DNA of 64,000 bases from Clostridia bacterium (GCA_024692685.1 JAILMJ010000041.1:1-64000), one strand, 5' to 3'. Positions 44,499 to 52,910 are shown, numbered from the stretch's first letter. The notes: a model not told the origin generated them from the letters alone. Translations and numbers: made by a program.

Positions 44499-45365
44499 AT
44501 GATTGGAGATTTACATTGCCATACAAAATTGTCGGACAGCTCTATGGGAATTGACGACCTTATCGTTCTTGCCCAAAAAAGAGGTATCGACACCATTGCA
44601 ATTACAGACAGAGACTGTCAGGCGGGCACGGTAAGAGGTAAGATAATCGGCGCGCGTAAGGGCGTCAATGTCATACCGGGTGTTGAGATATCCTCTTATG
44701 ATTCTAAGCGGAAAGCATATGCGGAAATTATTTGTTATCTTGCAGACAGCCCCGACCGACTCGAAGGCCTCTGCCACAGAAACATTGCGGCCCGTAAGAG
44801 AGCGAGCCAGATGATGACCCTTCAGATCGCCCGCAGGTATCCGATTTCACCCGAACTTGTTACAAAGTGCGCCACCGGCTCAACAGCGGTTTTTGAGCAG
44901 CATATTATGCACGCCCTCTGTGAATGCGGGCTTGCCGATAAAATTTACGGCGACCTTTACTATGAACTCTTCTCTGAGGAGAGTGAAAACAATGTTCTCG
45001 TTACGGCAAATTATCCGGAGCCGTCGGAGATAGTTGATGCAATTCACGAGGCGGGCGGTATAGCCGTTCTTGCCCATCCTGCATCGAGAAACAGTTTTGA
45101 ACTGCTTGACGAACTGATACCGTCAGGCATTGACGGAGTCGAAGTTTGGCATCCCGATAATTCAGAAGAAATCCGGAAAAAACTTTTGAAACTTGTTAAG
45201 GACAACGGCCTTCTTGCAATCGGAGGCACGGAATTCAAGGGTATGTATTCAAAACAGGCAATGTGTGTTGGAGATGTAGGTACTCCTGAGGCAAATATAA
45301 AGGCATTGCTGGGGTATAAAACCAAAATAAAAAAGAAAAAGACAGCTGAAAACAACAAGAAGTGA
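44499..45365 (+). CDS. PHP-domain metal-dependent phosphoesterase
   Basis: This 288-residue protein has PHP motifs: GDLHCHTKLSDSS (His6, His8), ITDRD, the PGVEIS motif, AVLAHPA and a final GGTEFKG. These hold a trinuclear metal site. Relatives (YciV/RNase AM-like) hydrolyse 3',5'-bisphosphonucleotides or trim RNA 5' ends; the motif II variant here (ITDRD where ITDHD is usual) changes one expected metal ligand. The C-terminus is a Lys-rich tail. AGAGAGG lies 11 bases upstream. Confidence 0.87.
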   Translation: MIGDLHCHTKLSDSSMGIDDLIVLAQKRGIDTIAITDRDCQAGTVRGKIIGARKGVNVIPGVEISSYDSKRKAYAEIICYLADSPDRLEGLCHRNIAARKRASQMMTLQIARRYPISPELVTKCATGSTAVFEQHIMHALCECGLADKIYGDLYYELFSEESENNVLVTANYPEPSEIVDAIHEAGGIAVLAHPASRNSFELLDELIPSGIDGVEVWHPDNSEEIRKKLLKLVKDNGLLAIGGTEFKGMYSKQAMCVGDVGTPEANIKALLGYKTKIKKKKTAENNKK

Positions 45366-45368
45366 TTA

Positions 45369-45397
45369 TTGTTTTCACACTGTGTTTACGTTAAATT
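45369..45397 (+). promoter_or_regulatory. weak sigma-A promoter candidate for mgtE
   Basis: TTGTTT (45369-45374), a 17-bp spacer and TAAATT (45392-45397). It would start transcription close to the first paired strand of the mgtE leader. Confidence 0.42.
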
Positions 45398-45401
45398 GTG
45401 A

Positions 45402-45555
45402 GGTGAGATTTATGAATAGCGACGGCCACAGTCGATTATGCCGATTTGTAAATTCAATATGCAAAAGTGCGGTTGCTGTTCGGTGGTCTCATCCTTCCCT
45501 TCGGCGATGATAATTATTTCCACCCCTCCGCACTTGTGCGAAAGGGGTGTTATTT
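45402..45555 (+). promoter_or_regulatory. structured mgtE leader with a ribosome-site-burying hairpin
   Basis: By eye the RNA can form a junction. P1 is GGTGAGA (45402-45408) with TCTCATC (45487-45493). P2 is TGAAT (45413-45417) with ATTCA (45452-45456) and an inner CGGC/GCCG. P3 is GCAA (45461-45464) with TTGC (45473-45476). The P3 loop AAGTGCGG (45465-45472) is fully complementary to CCGCACTT (45528-45535). That segment lies in a long hairpin, CACCCCT (45521-45527) with AGGGGTG (45543-45549), which contains the mgtE ribosome-binding site and is followed by TTATTTTT. TCATC of P1 can instead pair with GATGA at 45506-45510. A 32-codon frame with a ribosome site (45412-45510) also lies here. 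It does not match the M-box as I know it. Confidence 0.6.
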
Positions 45556-46935
45556 TTGGAAAACGATACTTTGATGGGAATCATCGATAAAATGCTCGAT
45601 GAAAACAAATTTTCCACTATCAAGGATATTTTGCGCGAAATGAACACTGTCGATATTGCGCGTGTTATATCCGATTCCGCCGCCGAGCAGCAGGTTAAAA
45701 TATTCCGGCTGCTTCCCAAAGATTCTTCTGCCGAGGTTTTTACTTACCTTGAACCCGAAACCCAGCAGACAGTCATCAATTCAATTACCAACACTGAGAT
45801 TCATAATCTCGTTGAGGATATGTTCATCGATGACGCGGTTGACTTCCTTGAAGAAGTGCCTGCGAATATAGTAACACGTGTGCTTGCCCAGACGAGCAAG
45901 GAAACCCGTGATACAATCAATAAATTCCTGAGCTATCCTGACGATTCCGCCGGAAGTATTATGACGGTGGAAATGGCGGCTTTTCACGTGAGCGTCACGG
46001 TAGACGAGGCCATTGAAGAACTTAGGCGTACAGCGCAGGATAAAGAATCAATCGAAACATGTTACTGTATTGACGATTTTCGCAAACTTGTCGGCAGTGT
46101 TTCCCTTCGCAAGCTTATTGTTGCCAAATCCGGCACTTTACTCGGAGATATAATGCTCAACGATGATCGACTTATCAGCGTCAAAACCTATGACGACAGA
46201 GAAACAGTTGCCGAGATAGTGCGCAAGTATGACCTGCTTTCGGTTCCTGTTGTCGACACCGAAGGCCGTCTTGTCGGTATTATCACAATCGACGATATCG
46301 TTGATGTTATTCAGGAAGAGAACACGGAAGACTTTGAAAAGATGGCTCTTCTGTTGCCTTCCGAAGATGACTATTTGAAAACCGGCGTATTAAAACTTAC
46401 AAAAAACAGAATTGTCTGGTTACTCATACTTATGATATCTGCTACATTCACAGGTCAGATTATCGAGGGATTCCAGGATAAACTTGCCGCGGTTTCAGGT
46501 CTTACCGCGTGCATACCGATGCTTATGGATACGGGCGGTAATGCCGGCAACCAGGTTTCGACCCTTATCATCAGAGGTCTGGCTTTGGGCACAATAAAGC
46601 CTTCGGATTATCTGAAAGTTCTGTGGAAGGAAATCAGAGTTGCGGTTATCTGCGGCTCGGTACTTTCGGTGGCGAATTTCATCCGAATGATTATTATCCG
46701 TTTTGTTACGGGCGGTTCAACGACAACTCCCGTTTTTTTCGTGGTTTGCCTCTCTATGATATTTGCCGTAATGCTTGCAAAGTCCATCGGCTGCACTTTG
46801 CCGATTCTTGCCAAGCTCGTTCATCTGGATCCCGCATTGATGGCCGGACCGATGATTACCACAATAGTTGACGCCGCATCTCTGCTGATTTATTTCGGTA
46901 TTGCTGGAATATTCATTTCGCACGGACTTATATAG
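45556..46935 (+). CDS. mgtE: MgtE-type magnesium transporter
   Basis: The preferred start is TTG at 45556, with AAAGGGG eight bases upstream, giving 459 residues. The GTG at 45547 lies within that site. An N-terminal helical MgtE_N domain (1-130) is followed by two CBS domains (about 135-255, with VPVVDTEGRLVGIITIDDIVDVI) and five TM helices. Motifs there are ACIPMLMDTGGNAGNQVSTLIIRGLALG and the C-terminal PALMAGPMITTIVDAASLLIYF. It is a Mg2+ channel gated by Mg2+ bound to the cytoplasmic domains. The structured leader suggests control by RNA. Confidence 0.94.
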   Translation: MENDTLMGIIDKMLDENKFSTIKDILREMNTVDIARVISDSAAEQQVKIFRLLPKDSSAEVFTYLEPETQQTVINSITNTEIHNLVEDMFIDDAVDFLEEVPANIVTRVLAQTSKETRDTINKFLSYPDDSAGSIMTVEMAAFHVSVTVDEAIEELRRTAQDKESIETCYCIDDFRKLVGSVSLRKLIVAKSGTLLGDIMLNDDRLISVKTYDDRETVAEIVRKYDLLSVPVVDTEGRLVGIITIDDIVDVIQEENTEDFEKMALLLPSEDDYLKTGVLKLTKNRIVWLLILMISATFTGQIIEGFQDKLAAVSGLTACIPMLMDTGGNAGNQVSTLIIRGLALGTIKPSDYLKVLWKEIRVAVICGSVLSVANFIRMIIIRFVTGGSTTTPVFFVVCLSMIFAVMLAKSIGCTLPILAKLVHLDPALMAGPMITTIVDAASLLIYFGIAGIFISHGLI

Positions 46936-46953
46936 TCTTATATCAATTGACAG

Positions 46954-47266
46954 GGCTGTCTTTGGGCGGGTGTTCATAAAACAGTATTGGTTTTCGCGGA
47001 AAACTGAAACCGCAGAGCATCGTCAGATTTGCTTACCATACACAAAGTATGATTTCGCAATTCTTCCTTGCTCTGCGGCTTATTTTTCATGAGAAAACTG
47101 CTACGCACCTCAAAAAGACGGAATTTGAGCATATTTGCAGGTTATGACGACGAGGAATACTTGGCTGTATTCTGAGGAGGAATGCCTGCATAAGATGCCA
47201 AAGTCCGCTTTTTGAGGCATTACTGTTTTATGAACACCCGCCCTTGAGACGGCCTTTTCTTTTGTT
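46954..47266 (+). terminator. mgtE terminator split by a repeat element
   Basis: GGCTGTCT (46954-46961) begins 18 bp after the mgtE stop and pairs over all eight positions (one G-T) with AGACGGCC (47247-47254), which is followed by TTTTCTTTTGTTT. The 280-bp repeat (46964-47243) lies between the arms. Without the repeat and one TT, the arms would form a normal terminator hairpin with a 3-nt loop. Confidence 0.65.
46964..47243 (+). mobile_element. MITE-like structured repeat, copy 2
   Basis: This non-coding element of 280 bp has perfect 23-bp terminal inverted repeats (GGGCGGGTGTTC... at 46964, its complement ending at 47243). It is about 95% identical by hand count to the inverted copy at 1448-1728. 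Two of the differences near the ends are compensatory: T-A and A-T pairs here are C-G and G-C in copy 1. Inner inverted repeats include CCGCAGAGC with GCTCTGCGG, CATAC with GTATG, GAATAC with GTATTC, and ATGCCT with AGGCAT. No open frame of note. It lies inside the mgtE terminator. Confidence 0.82.
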
Positions 47267-47332
47267 TACAAAAAGTTTACCTATTTTATAAAAAATATCA
47301 AAATCGTACTTTTATTCTTTATCAAGTAGTGT

Positions 47333-47338
47333 TATAAT
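47333..47338 (+). promoter_or_regulatory. -10 element upstream of the ABC transporter genes
   Basis: TATAAT with only a poor -35 (TTTATT at 47311-47316, 16-bp spacer). It is the best promoter candidate in the 145 bp between copy 2 of the repeat and the ATPase gene; the rest of that gap shows nothing else. Confidence 0.42.
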
Positions 47339-47388
47339 ATTTTAAGTTTAAGCTGAAACACAAATTTATTCGTATACAGGAGGATAAA

Positions 47389-48096
47389 ATGTCTGAAATC
47401 ATTTCTGTAAAAAACCTGACTAAGTCATACGGTCCGAATACTGTTCTTTCAAATGTGTCTTTCGGTCTCGAGGACGGTCAGATTATCGGTCTTCTCGGCC
47501 CTAACGGGAGCGGCAAAACTTCCCTTATCAAAATTCTTACCGGCCTTATCAATGACTATGACGGCGAGGTTCTTGTCGGCGGCAGAAAACCGGGGCCGGT
47601 TTCGAAAAGTTATGTTGCCTATCTGCCTGAAAAGACTTATCTTGCAAGCTGGATGACGGCTGATGACGCGGTTAACTATATAGCTGATTTCTATGATGAC
47701 TTTGACAAGAAAAAGGCCATGAATATGCTTGACCTTTTTCAGCTTCCCCACAAGCAGAAAGCCAAGACAATGTCAAAGGGTCAGCAGGAAAAACTGCAGC
47801 TCATACTCGTTATGTGCAGAAATGCTCAGATATATATTCTTGATGAACCGATGGGCGGCGTTGACCCCGCGGCAAGAGATTTTATTCTCGATGCCATTAT
47901 CAAGAACAGGCCTGAAGGTTCAACCCTTATGATGTCAACTCATCTTATTCACGATATTGAGGGAGTTCTCGACTCCATAATAATGATAGGCAGAGGTCAA
48001 CTGCTTATGCAGGATACTGTTTCGCATCTCACACAGAGCGGTAAGACGGTCAATGAAGTTTTCAAGGAGGTGTTTGCAAGTGACTGGCAGTTCTGA
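47389..48096 (+). CDS. ABC transporter ATP-binding protein
   Basis: This 235-residue ATPase has Walker A GPNGSGKTS (38-46), a degenerate signature MSKGQQEKLQL in place of LSGGQ, Walker B IYILDEPMGGVDP and the switch STHLIHD. It powers the permease encoded just downstream, an ABC-2-like system for an unknown substrate, perhaps export of a drug, peptide or lipid. CAGGAGG lies six bases upstream of the ATG. Confidence 0.92.
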   Translation: MSEIISVKNLTKSYGPNTVLSNVSFGLEDGQIIGLLGPNGSGKTSLIKILTGLINDYDGEVLVGGRKPGPVSKSYVAYLPEKTYLASWMTADDAVNYIADFYDDFDKKKAMNMLDLFQLPHKQKAKTMSKGQQEKLQLILVMCRNAQIYILDEPMGGVDPAARDFILDAIIKNRPEGSTLMMSTHLIHDIEGVLDSIIMIGRGQLLMQDTVSHLTQSGKTVNEVFKEVFASDWQF

Positions 48097-48922
48097 GAAA
48101 GTTAAGGGCAAGATGCTCAAACTCATAAAAAATGATTTTCTTGCAAGCGCAAGAGTGATTCCTCTTTTCTATATCATCGAAATAGCGGCTCTTGCCATTT
48201 TTATGATTGGCGACAGAACCGATAACACCAAGATGACTGTTATAGGCGTAGCAATCAGCCTGCTTGTAGCCTTCCTGCTCATCTTTGTAACGTTTTTCTT
48301 TGTTGTCAGTGATTATTTCAAATCGCTTTTCGGTCAGCAGGGTTATCTGAGCTTTACTCTTCCTGTATCAAGCCGCCAACTTCTCGGCTCAAAGCTTATT
48401 GTTTACGGCCTCTGGATGATTCTTTCCTTTACAAATTTCATTGTTGTGCTTGATTTTCTGAGCAAGTATATCGAGAAAGACCTTGTCGGAGAAGAAACAA
48501 TAGACGCAGCTTCAAGTATACTCACGCTTTTTGCCGGCTTCCCCTCAAAAGCACAGATTGTTATCTATGCTGTTTATGTTATTATAACATTCTTTGCCAT
48601 CGTTCTTTCATTTGTTGTTCAGATTTATTTTTCAATAGCTGCTTCCCACATGAGAGCGTTCCAGAAGACCTCTGTAATATGGGCGGTTCTGATTTTTGTC
48701 GGAACTTTTATTGTTTATCTTGCAGCCATTTCACTTCTCGAGAAGTATTTCGGCATCTATCTTATGCTCGCGGATGATAAATCATTCAATTTCGTCTTCG
48801 GCAATCCGACAGGCAACGGAGTTGAGCTTTCGCTTATGCCTCATATTTTCATGTTGATTCAGGATGTTGTTTATTTCTTCCTGACCGCAAATATTATGCA
48901 TAAGAAAGTCAACATCAGATAA
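48080..48922 (+). CDS. ABC transporter permease
   Basis: The start is taken as GTG at 48080, with AAGGAGG nine bases upstream inside the ATPase gene (17-bp overlap), giving 280 residues. Six hydrophobic segments are seen, at about 25-45, 55-80, 105-125, 155-185, 195-220 and 250-272. The LYFxIEIAALAIFM and FVVSDYFKSLFGQQGYLSFTLPVS motifs recall Clostridial ABC-2-type permeases of unknown substrate. Confidence 0.87.
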   Translation: MTGSSEKVKGKMLKLIKNDFLASARVIPLFYIIEIAALAIFMIGDRTDNTKMTVIGVAISLLVAFLLIFVTFFFVVSDYFKSLFGQQGYLSFTLPVSSRQLLGSKLIVYGLWMILSFTNFIVVLDFLSKYIEKDLVGEETIDAASSILTLFAGFPSKAQIVIYAVYVIITFFAIVLSFVVQIYFSIAASHMRAFQKTSVIWAVLIFVGTFIVYLAAISLLEKYFGIYLMLADDKSFNFVFGNPTGNGVELSLMPHIFMLIQDVVYFFLTANIMHKKVNIR

Positions 48923-48924
48923 GT

Positions 48925-50067
48925 ATGAAGATCGGAATATTCGGAGGCACCTTCAATCCTCCGCACCTTGGGCATGTTGCGCTGGCGCAGGCGGCTGTCA
49001 AAGCTCTTTCGCTTGATAAACTCATAGTTGTTCCGGCAAATATGCCTCCCCATAAAATACCCGGCAGTCTTGCTGACGCAAACGCACGCATTGAAATGTG
49101 CAGGCTTGCCTTTGACGGTCCGGTTTTCTCTGTTTCCGATGTTGAAATACGCAGGGAAGGAATCAGTTATACGGTTGATACCCTGAGGTATTTTTCATCC
49201 GAATATCCGGACGCCGAGCTTTTCTTTATCATCGGTTCCGATATGCTTGACGGTTTCAGAAACTGGTATCGCTGGGAAGAAATACTATCGCTTGCGCGTC
49301 TCTGTGTTGCGGGCAGGGTGAAAGGGTTTAAAGCTGATTTGTCCTGTTTTACTCCGGCGCAGAGGGAGCGGATTACCGTACTTGAAGTTGAACCGAAAGT
49401 AATGAGCTCAACCGGGATACGGATAAGGATAAGAAGCGGTCTTGATTGTTCGGATTATCTTGATGATAAAGTTATAAAATATTGCGACGAGCGGGATATT
49501 TACGAAGACGGTTACGGCAAATACAGAGAAATCCTGAGAGAACTGCTGGATGAAAGCCGCTTTTATCACAGCGAGTGCGTGAGTGAAAGCGCATATAATC
49601 TTGCTGTCAGATACGGCGCAGATCCCGAAAAGGCAAAACTCGCAGGTCTGTTGCATGATATAACCAAATGCTTCAAAGCGCAGGATCAGCTCAGCCTTAT
49701 CGGTGACAGTATTACTCCTCTTGAGCGGAGCAATTATAAAGTCTGGCATCAGGTGAGCGGGGCGGAGTATATTCGCAGAAACAAGCTGACGGATGATGAG
49801 GAAATAATCTCTGCCGTCAGGTGGCATACCACAGGCAAGGCCGATATGACATTGCTTGAAAAAATAGTTTACACCGCCGATTTCATTTCGGCTGAAAGAG
49901 ATTATCCCGATGTTGAAACCGTGCGTAAACTTGCATATATAAGTCTTGAACATGCAATGCTTTATACAAGCCGCTATACAATTAAAAGCCTTGTTGCTCT
50001 TGACAGGCCCGTTCATCCTTCAACTCTTGACTGTTACAATGATATTCTGAAACATTTCGGACTTTAA
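48925..50067 (+). CDS. nadD: NadD-YqeK fusion: NaMN adenylyltransferase plus HD hydrolase
   Basis: This 380-residue bifunctional protein has NadD at residues 1-195, with the nucleotidyl-transferase motif GIFGGTFNPPHLGH (4-17) and SSTGIRIRIRSG (161-172). It makes nicotinate adenine dinucleotide. Residues 200-380 are a YqeK-type HD domain (His215, His244-Asp245 in GLLHDITK, VRWHTTG, YTADFIS), probably a diadenosine tetraphosphate hydrolase. In Bacillus these are separate neighbouring genes; here they are one frame with no stop between. It is followed by rsfS, the usual neighbour. Confidence 0.95.
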   Translation: MKIGIFGGTFNPPHLGHVALAQAAVKALSLDKLIVVPANMPPHKIPGSLADANARIEMCRLAFDGPVFSVSDVEIRREGISYTVDTLRYFSSEYPDAELFFIIGSDMLDGFRNWYRWEEILSLARLCVAGRVKGFKADLSCFTPAQRERITVLEVEPKVMSSTGIRIRIRSGLDCSDYLDDKVIKYCDERDIYEDGYGKYREILRELLDESRFYHSECVSESAYNLAVRYGADPEKAKLAGLLHDITKCFKAQDQLSLIGDSITPLERSNYKVWHQVSGAEYIRRNKLTDDEEIISAVRWHTTGKADMTLLEKIVYTADFISAERDYPDVETVRKLAYISLEHAMLYTSRYTIKSLVALDRPVHPSTLDCYNDILKHFGL

Positions 50068-50082
50068 GGAGATAATAAATAA

Positions 50083-50445
50083 ATGACAGATTCAAAAGTT
50101 CTTGCTAAAGAAATAGCAAAAGTTCTTGATGAGAAAAAAGGTTCCGATGTGGTCGCCGTTAAGACGGAAGAAGTGACAATCGTATCCGATTATTTTGTTA
50201 TCGTGACCGGTAACTCAAGTACCCACACCCGTTCGCTTGCCGACGAAGTGGAGTATGAGATTAACAAACGCCTTAACATCAAGCCCGAGCACATTGAGGG
50301 TAGGGCAACAGGCTGGATTCTTCTCGATTACGGTACTGTTCTTGTCCATATTTTTGATAAGGAAAGTAGAGATTATTACAACCTTGAAAGGCTTTGGACA
50401 GATGCGGAGAGGCTCGACCTTTCCGATGTTATTACTGAAAATTAA
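50083..50445 (+). CDS. rsfS: ribosomal silencing factor RsfS
   Basis: This 120-residue protein binds uL14 on the 50S subunit and blocks subunit joining in starvation. Family motifs are VSDYFVIVTGNSSTHTRSLAD, EGRATGWILLDYGTVLVHIFDKESRDYYNLERLW. AAGGAG lies upstream of the ATG. It follows nadD-yqeK by 15 bp and precedes leuS by 11 bp. Confidence 0.95.
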   Translation: MTDSKVLAKEIAKVLDEKKGSDVVAVKTEEVTIVSDYFVIVTGNSSTHTRSLADEVEYEINKRLNIKPEHIEGRATGWILLDYGTVLVHIFDKESRDYYNLERLWTDAERLDLSDVITEN

Positions 50446-50456
50446 GGAAAGGTGTT

Positions 50457-52886
50457 GTGGCCGTTATGGCACAGTATGATTTCAAATCCATAGAAAAGAA
50501 ATGGCAGAAATACTGGGAAGAGCATGAAACATTCAAAACAGATGTCCGGGATTTTTCAAAGCCTAAGTTTTATGCTCTTGATATGTTTCCCTATCCTTCG
50601 GGTGTAGGCCTTCACGCCGGTCACCCTGAGGGCTATACGGCAACGGATATTGTATCCCGTATGAAGAGGATGCAGGGCTATAATGTACTCCATCCGATGG
50701 GTTACGATTCATTCGGTCTGCCTGCGGAGCAGTACGCCGTTTCAACCGGCCATAATCCCAACGGTTTTACCCAGGATAATATCAAAACATTCTCAAAACA
50801 GTTGAAGGAACTCGGCTTTGACTATGACTGGTCCAAGATGATTGCGACCTCAGATCCTTCATACTATAAGTGGACACAATGGATATTCAAGCAACTATAT
50901 CTCAAGGGCTACGCAAAGCTTGTCGATATTCCGGTAAACTGGTGTGAGGAACTCGGAACGGTGCTTGCGAATGATGAAGTAATTGACGGCAAGAGTGAGC
51001 GCGGCGGTTATCCCGTTGTTCGTAAAAATATGAAACAGTGGGTTATTGACCAGGCGGCTTTTGCCGAAGAACTTCTTGAGGGGCTTGAAGAAATTGATTG
51101 GCCTGAATCCACCAAGGATATGCAGCGTCACTGGATAGGCAAGAGTACCGGTGTCGAGGTTGATTTTAACATAGTAGGCGGCGGAAAATTCTCAATATAT
51201 ACCACCTGTATCGAAACGATTTACGGCATAACCTTTATGGTGCTTGCTCCCGACGGCGAACTCGTTCAAAAACTTATGCCCCGCATAGAAAACAAGGATG
51301 AAGTCAAAGCATATATTGATGAATCAATAAAAAAGACCGATTTGGATCGCACCGAACTCAATAAAACCAAAAGCGGCTGCGTTCTCAAAGGCATCAGCGC
51401 AGTAAATCCCGTTAACGGTAAGGAAGTGCCTGTGTTTATCGGTGATTTTGTGCTTGCAAGTTACGGTACCGGCGCCGTTATGGCGGTTCCCAGTCACGAC
51501 CAGAGAGACTTTGAATACGCTGTGGTTCATAATATACCGATGATTCAGGTTATTGACGGAGCAGATGTTTCGGAATGCGCTTTTGAAAAGGGAAGCTATC
51601 TCGGTAAAGGCTGCAAATTGATTAATTCTGAAGAGTTTACCGGACTTACCGTTGAAGAAGCAAAAGAGGCAATTACGGTAAAACTTGAAAATATGGGCGT
51701 TGCCAGGCGTAAGACCAATTATCATTTCCGCGAGTGGATATTTGCCCGTCAGCGTTACTGGGGCGAACCTGTGCCGGTATATTACACGGATGACGGCGAA
51801 ATACATGTACTTGATGATGACGAGCTTCCTCTTGTGCTGCCCGAACTTGATGATTACAAAGGGAAAAACGGAAAAGCTCCTCTTGAAAATGCAGAGGAAT
51901 GGAAATACATCGAAAAGAACGGCGTCAAAGGTAAGCGCGAAACTTCTACTATGCCCGGTTCAGCAGGGTCGAGCTGGTATTATTTACGCTATATTGATCC
52001 GCAAAACGATAAAGCAATCGGCGATCCGGAACTGCTGAAGCATTGGCTTCCTGTCGACCTTTATATCGGCGGACCGGAGCACGCGGTGGGTCATCTTATC
52101 TACTCCAGAATCTGGAACAGATTCCTTTATAATATGGGAGTTTCTCCCGTTAAAGAGCCATTCAAAAAGCTTGTTCACCAGGGAATGATTCTCGGAGCGA
52201 ACGGGATAAAAATGGGCAAGAGATTTCCCGAATATGTGGTTAATCCTTCGGATATTGTGCGTGATTACGGTGCCGATACCCTGCGTCTTTATGAAATGTT
52301 TATGGGACCGATTGAAGCGTCAAAACCCTGGAGCAATCAGGGCGTAGAGGGAGCGAAGAGATTCCTCACGCGTGTCTGGACATTCTTCACCAACGAAGCA
52401 AATTACAGTGAGGACAAACGCAAGGAACTTGAAAAAGCATATAATGTGACCGTTCGTAAGGTTACAAACGATTTTGAGGCTCTCGCATTCAACACTGCGA
52501 TAAGCCAGATGATGATTTTTGTAAATTCGGTTTATAAAGCCGGTTCCTGTCCAAAAGAATTTGCAGAGGGTCTGATAAAAATGCTTTCTCCCATCTGCCC
52601 GCATATAGGCGAGGAAATCTGGCAGATTCTCGGCCATAATAACACTATCGCCTATGAGAACTGGCCTGTATATGACGAGTCGAAATGCGTAGAAGATGAG
52701 ATAGAGATTGCCGTTCAGGTTAACGGCAAAATCAGAGCAAGACTTACGGTTCCTGCTGATGCCGCCGAAGAAGAGGTTTTAGCAACCGCAAAAGCCGACG
52801 AAAAGGTTGCAGCCGAAATAGAAGGCAGGCAGATTATCAAGCAGCTTTATGTCAAAGGAAGACTCGTGAATATTGTCGTTAAATAA
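50457..52886 (+). CDS. leuS: leucyl-tRNA synthetase
   Basis: The GTG at 50457 has AAGGA eight bases upstream; the ATG at 50466 is a possible alternative. The 809-residue class I enzyme charges tRNA-Leu. The HIGH site is HAGH (53-56). The CP1 editing domain is present (SYGTGAVMAVPSHDQRDFEYA), and the Leu-specific GSAGSSWYYLRYIDP is visible. The KMSKS loop reads KMGKR (585-589) and is followed by FPEYVVNPSDIV rather than GNVVNPDDIV. I believe this variant occurs in other Clostridia but could not check. Confidence 0.96.
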   Translation: MAVMAQYDFKSIEKKWQKYWEEHETFKTDVRDFSKPKFYALDMFPYPSGVGLHAGHPEGYTATDIVSRMKRMQGYNVLHPMGYDSFGLPAEQYAVSTGHNPNGFTQDNIKTFSKQLKELGFDYDWSKMIATSDPSYYKWTQWIFKQLYLKGYAKLVDIPVNWCEELGTVLANDEVIDGKSERGGYPVVRKNMKQWVIDQAAFAEELLEGLEEIDWPESTKDMQRHWIGKSTGVEVDFNIVGGGKFSIYTTCIETIYGITFMVLAPDGELVQKLMPRIENKDEVKAYIDESIKKTDLDRTELNKTKSGCVLKGISAVNPVNGKEVPVFIGDFVLASYGTGAVMAVPSHDQRDFEYAVVHNIPMIQVIDGADVSECAFEKGSYLGKGCKLINSEEFTGLTVEEAKEAITVKLENMGVARRKTNYHFREWIFARQRYWGEPVPVYYTDDGEIHVLDDDELPLVLPELDDYKGKNGKAPLENAEEWKYIEKNGVKGKRETSTMPGSAGSSWYYLRYIDPQNDKAIGDPELLKHWLPVDLYIGGPEHAVGHLIYSRIWNRFLYNMGVSPVKEPFKKLVHQGMILGANGIKMGKRFPEYVVNPSDIVRDYGADTLRLYEMFMGPIEASKPWSNQGVEGAKRFLTRVWTFFTNEANYSEDKRKELEKAYNVTVRKVTNDFEALAFNTAISQMMIFVNSVYKAGSCPKEFAEGLIKMLSPICPHIGEEIWQILGHNNTIAYENWPVYDESKCVEDEIEIAVQVNGKIRARLTVPADAAEEEVLATAKADEKVAAEIEGRQIIKQLYVKGRLVNIVVK

Positions 52887-52910
52887 TGTTTTTATATTTC
52901 TAAAAAAGTA

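Noticed and set aside
45402..45555. M-box magnesium riboswitch
   Set aside because: It is expected upstream of mgtE, but the remembered M-box core motifs (GTTAGGTGAGGCTCC and the later conserved loops) are not present beyond a short GGTGAG match. It is kept as an unknown leader instead.
47260..47388. Transposase or helper gene for the repeat element
   Set aside because: The flanks of both copies were read on both strands and contain no frame with transposase motifs.
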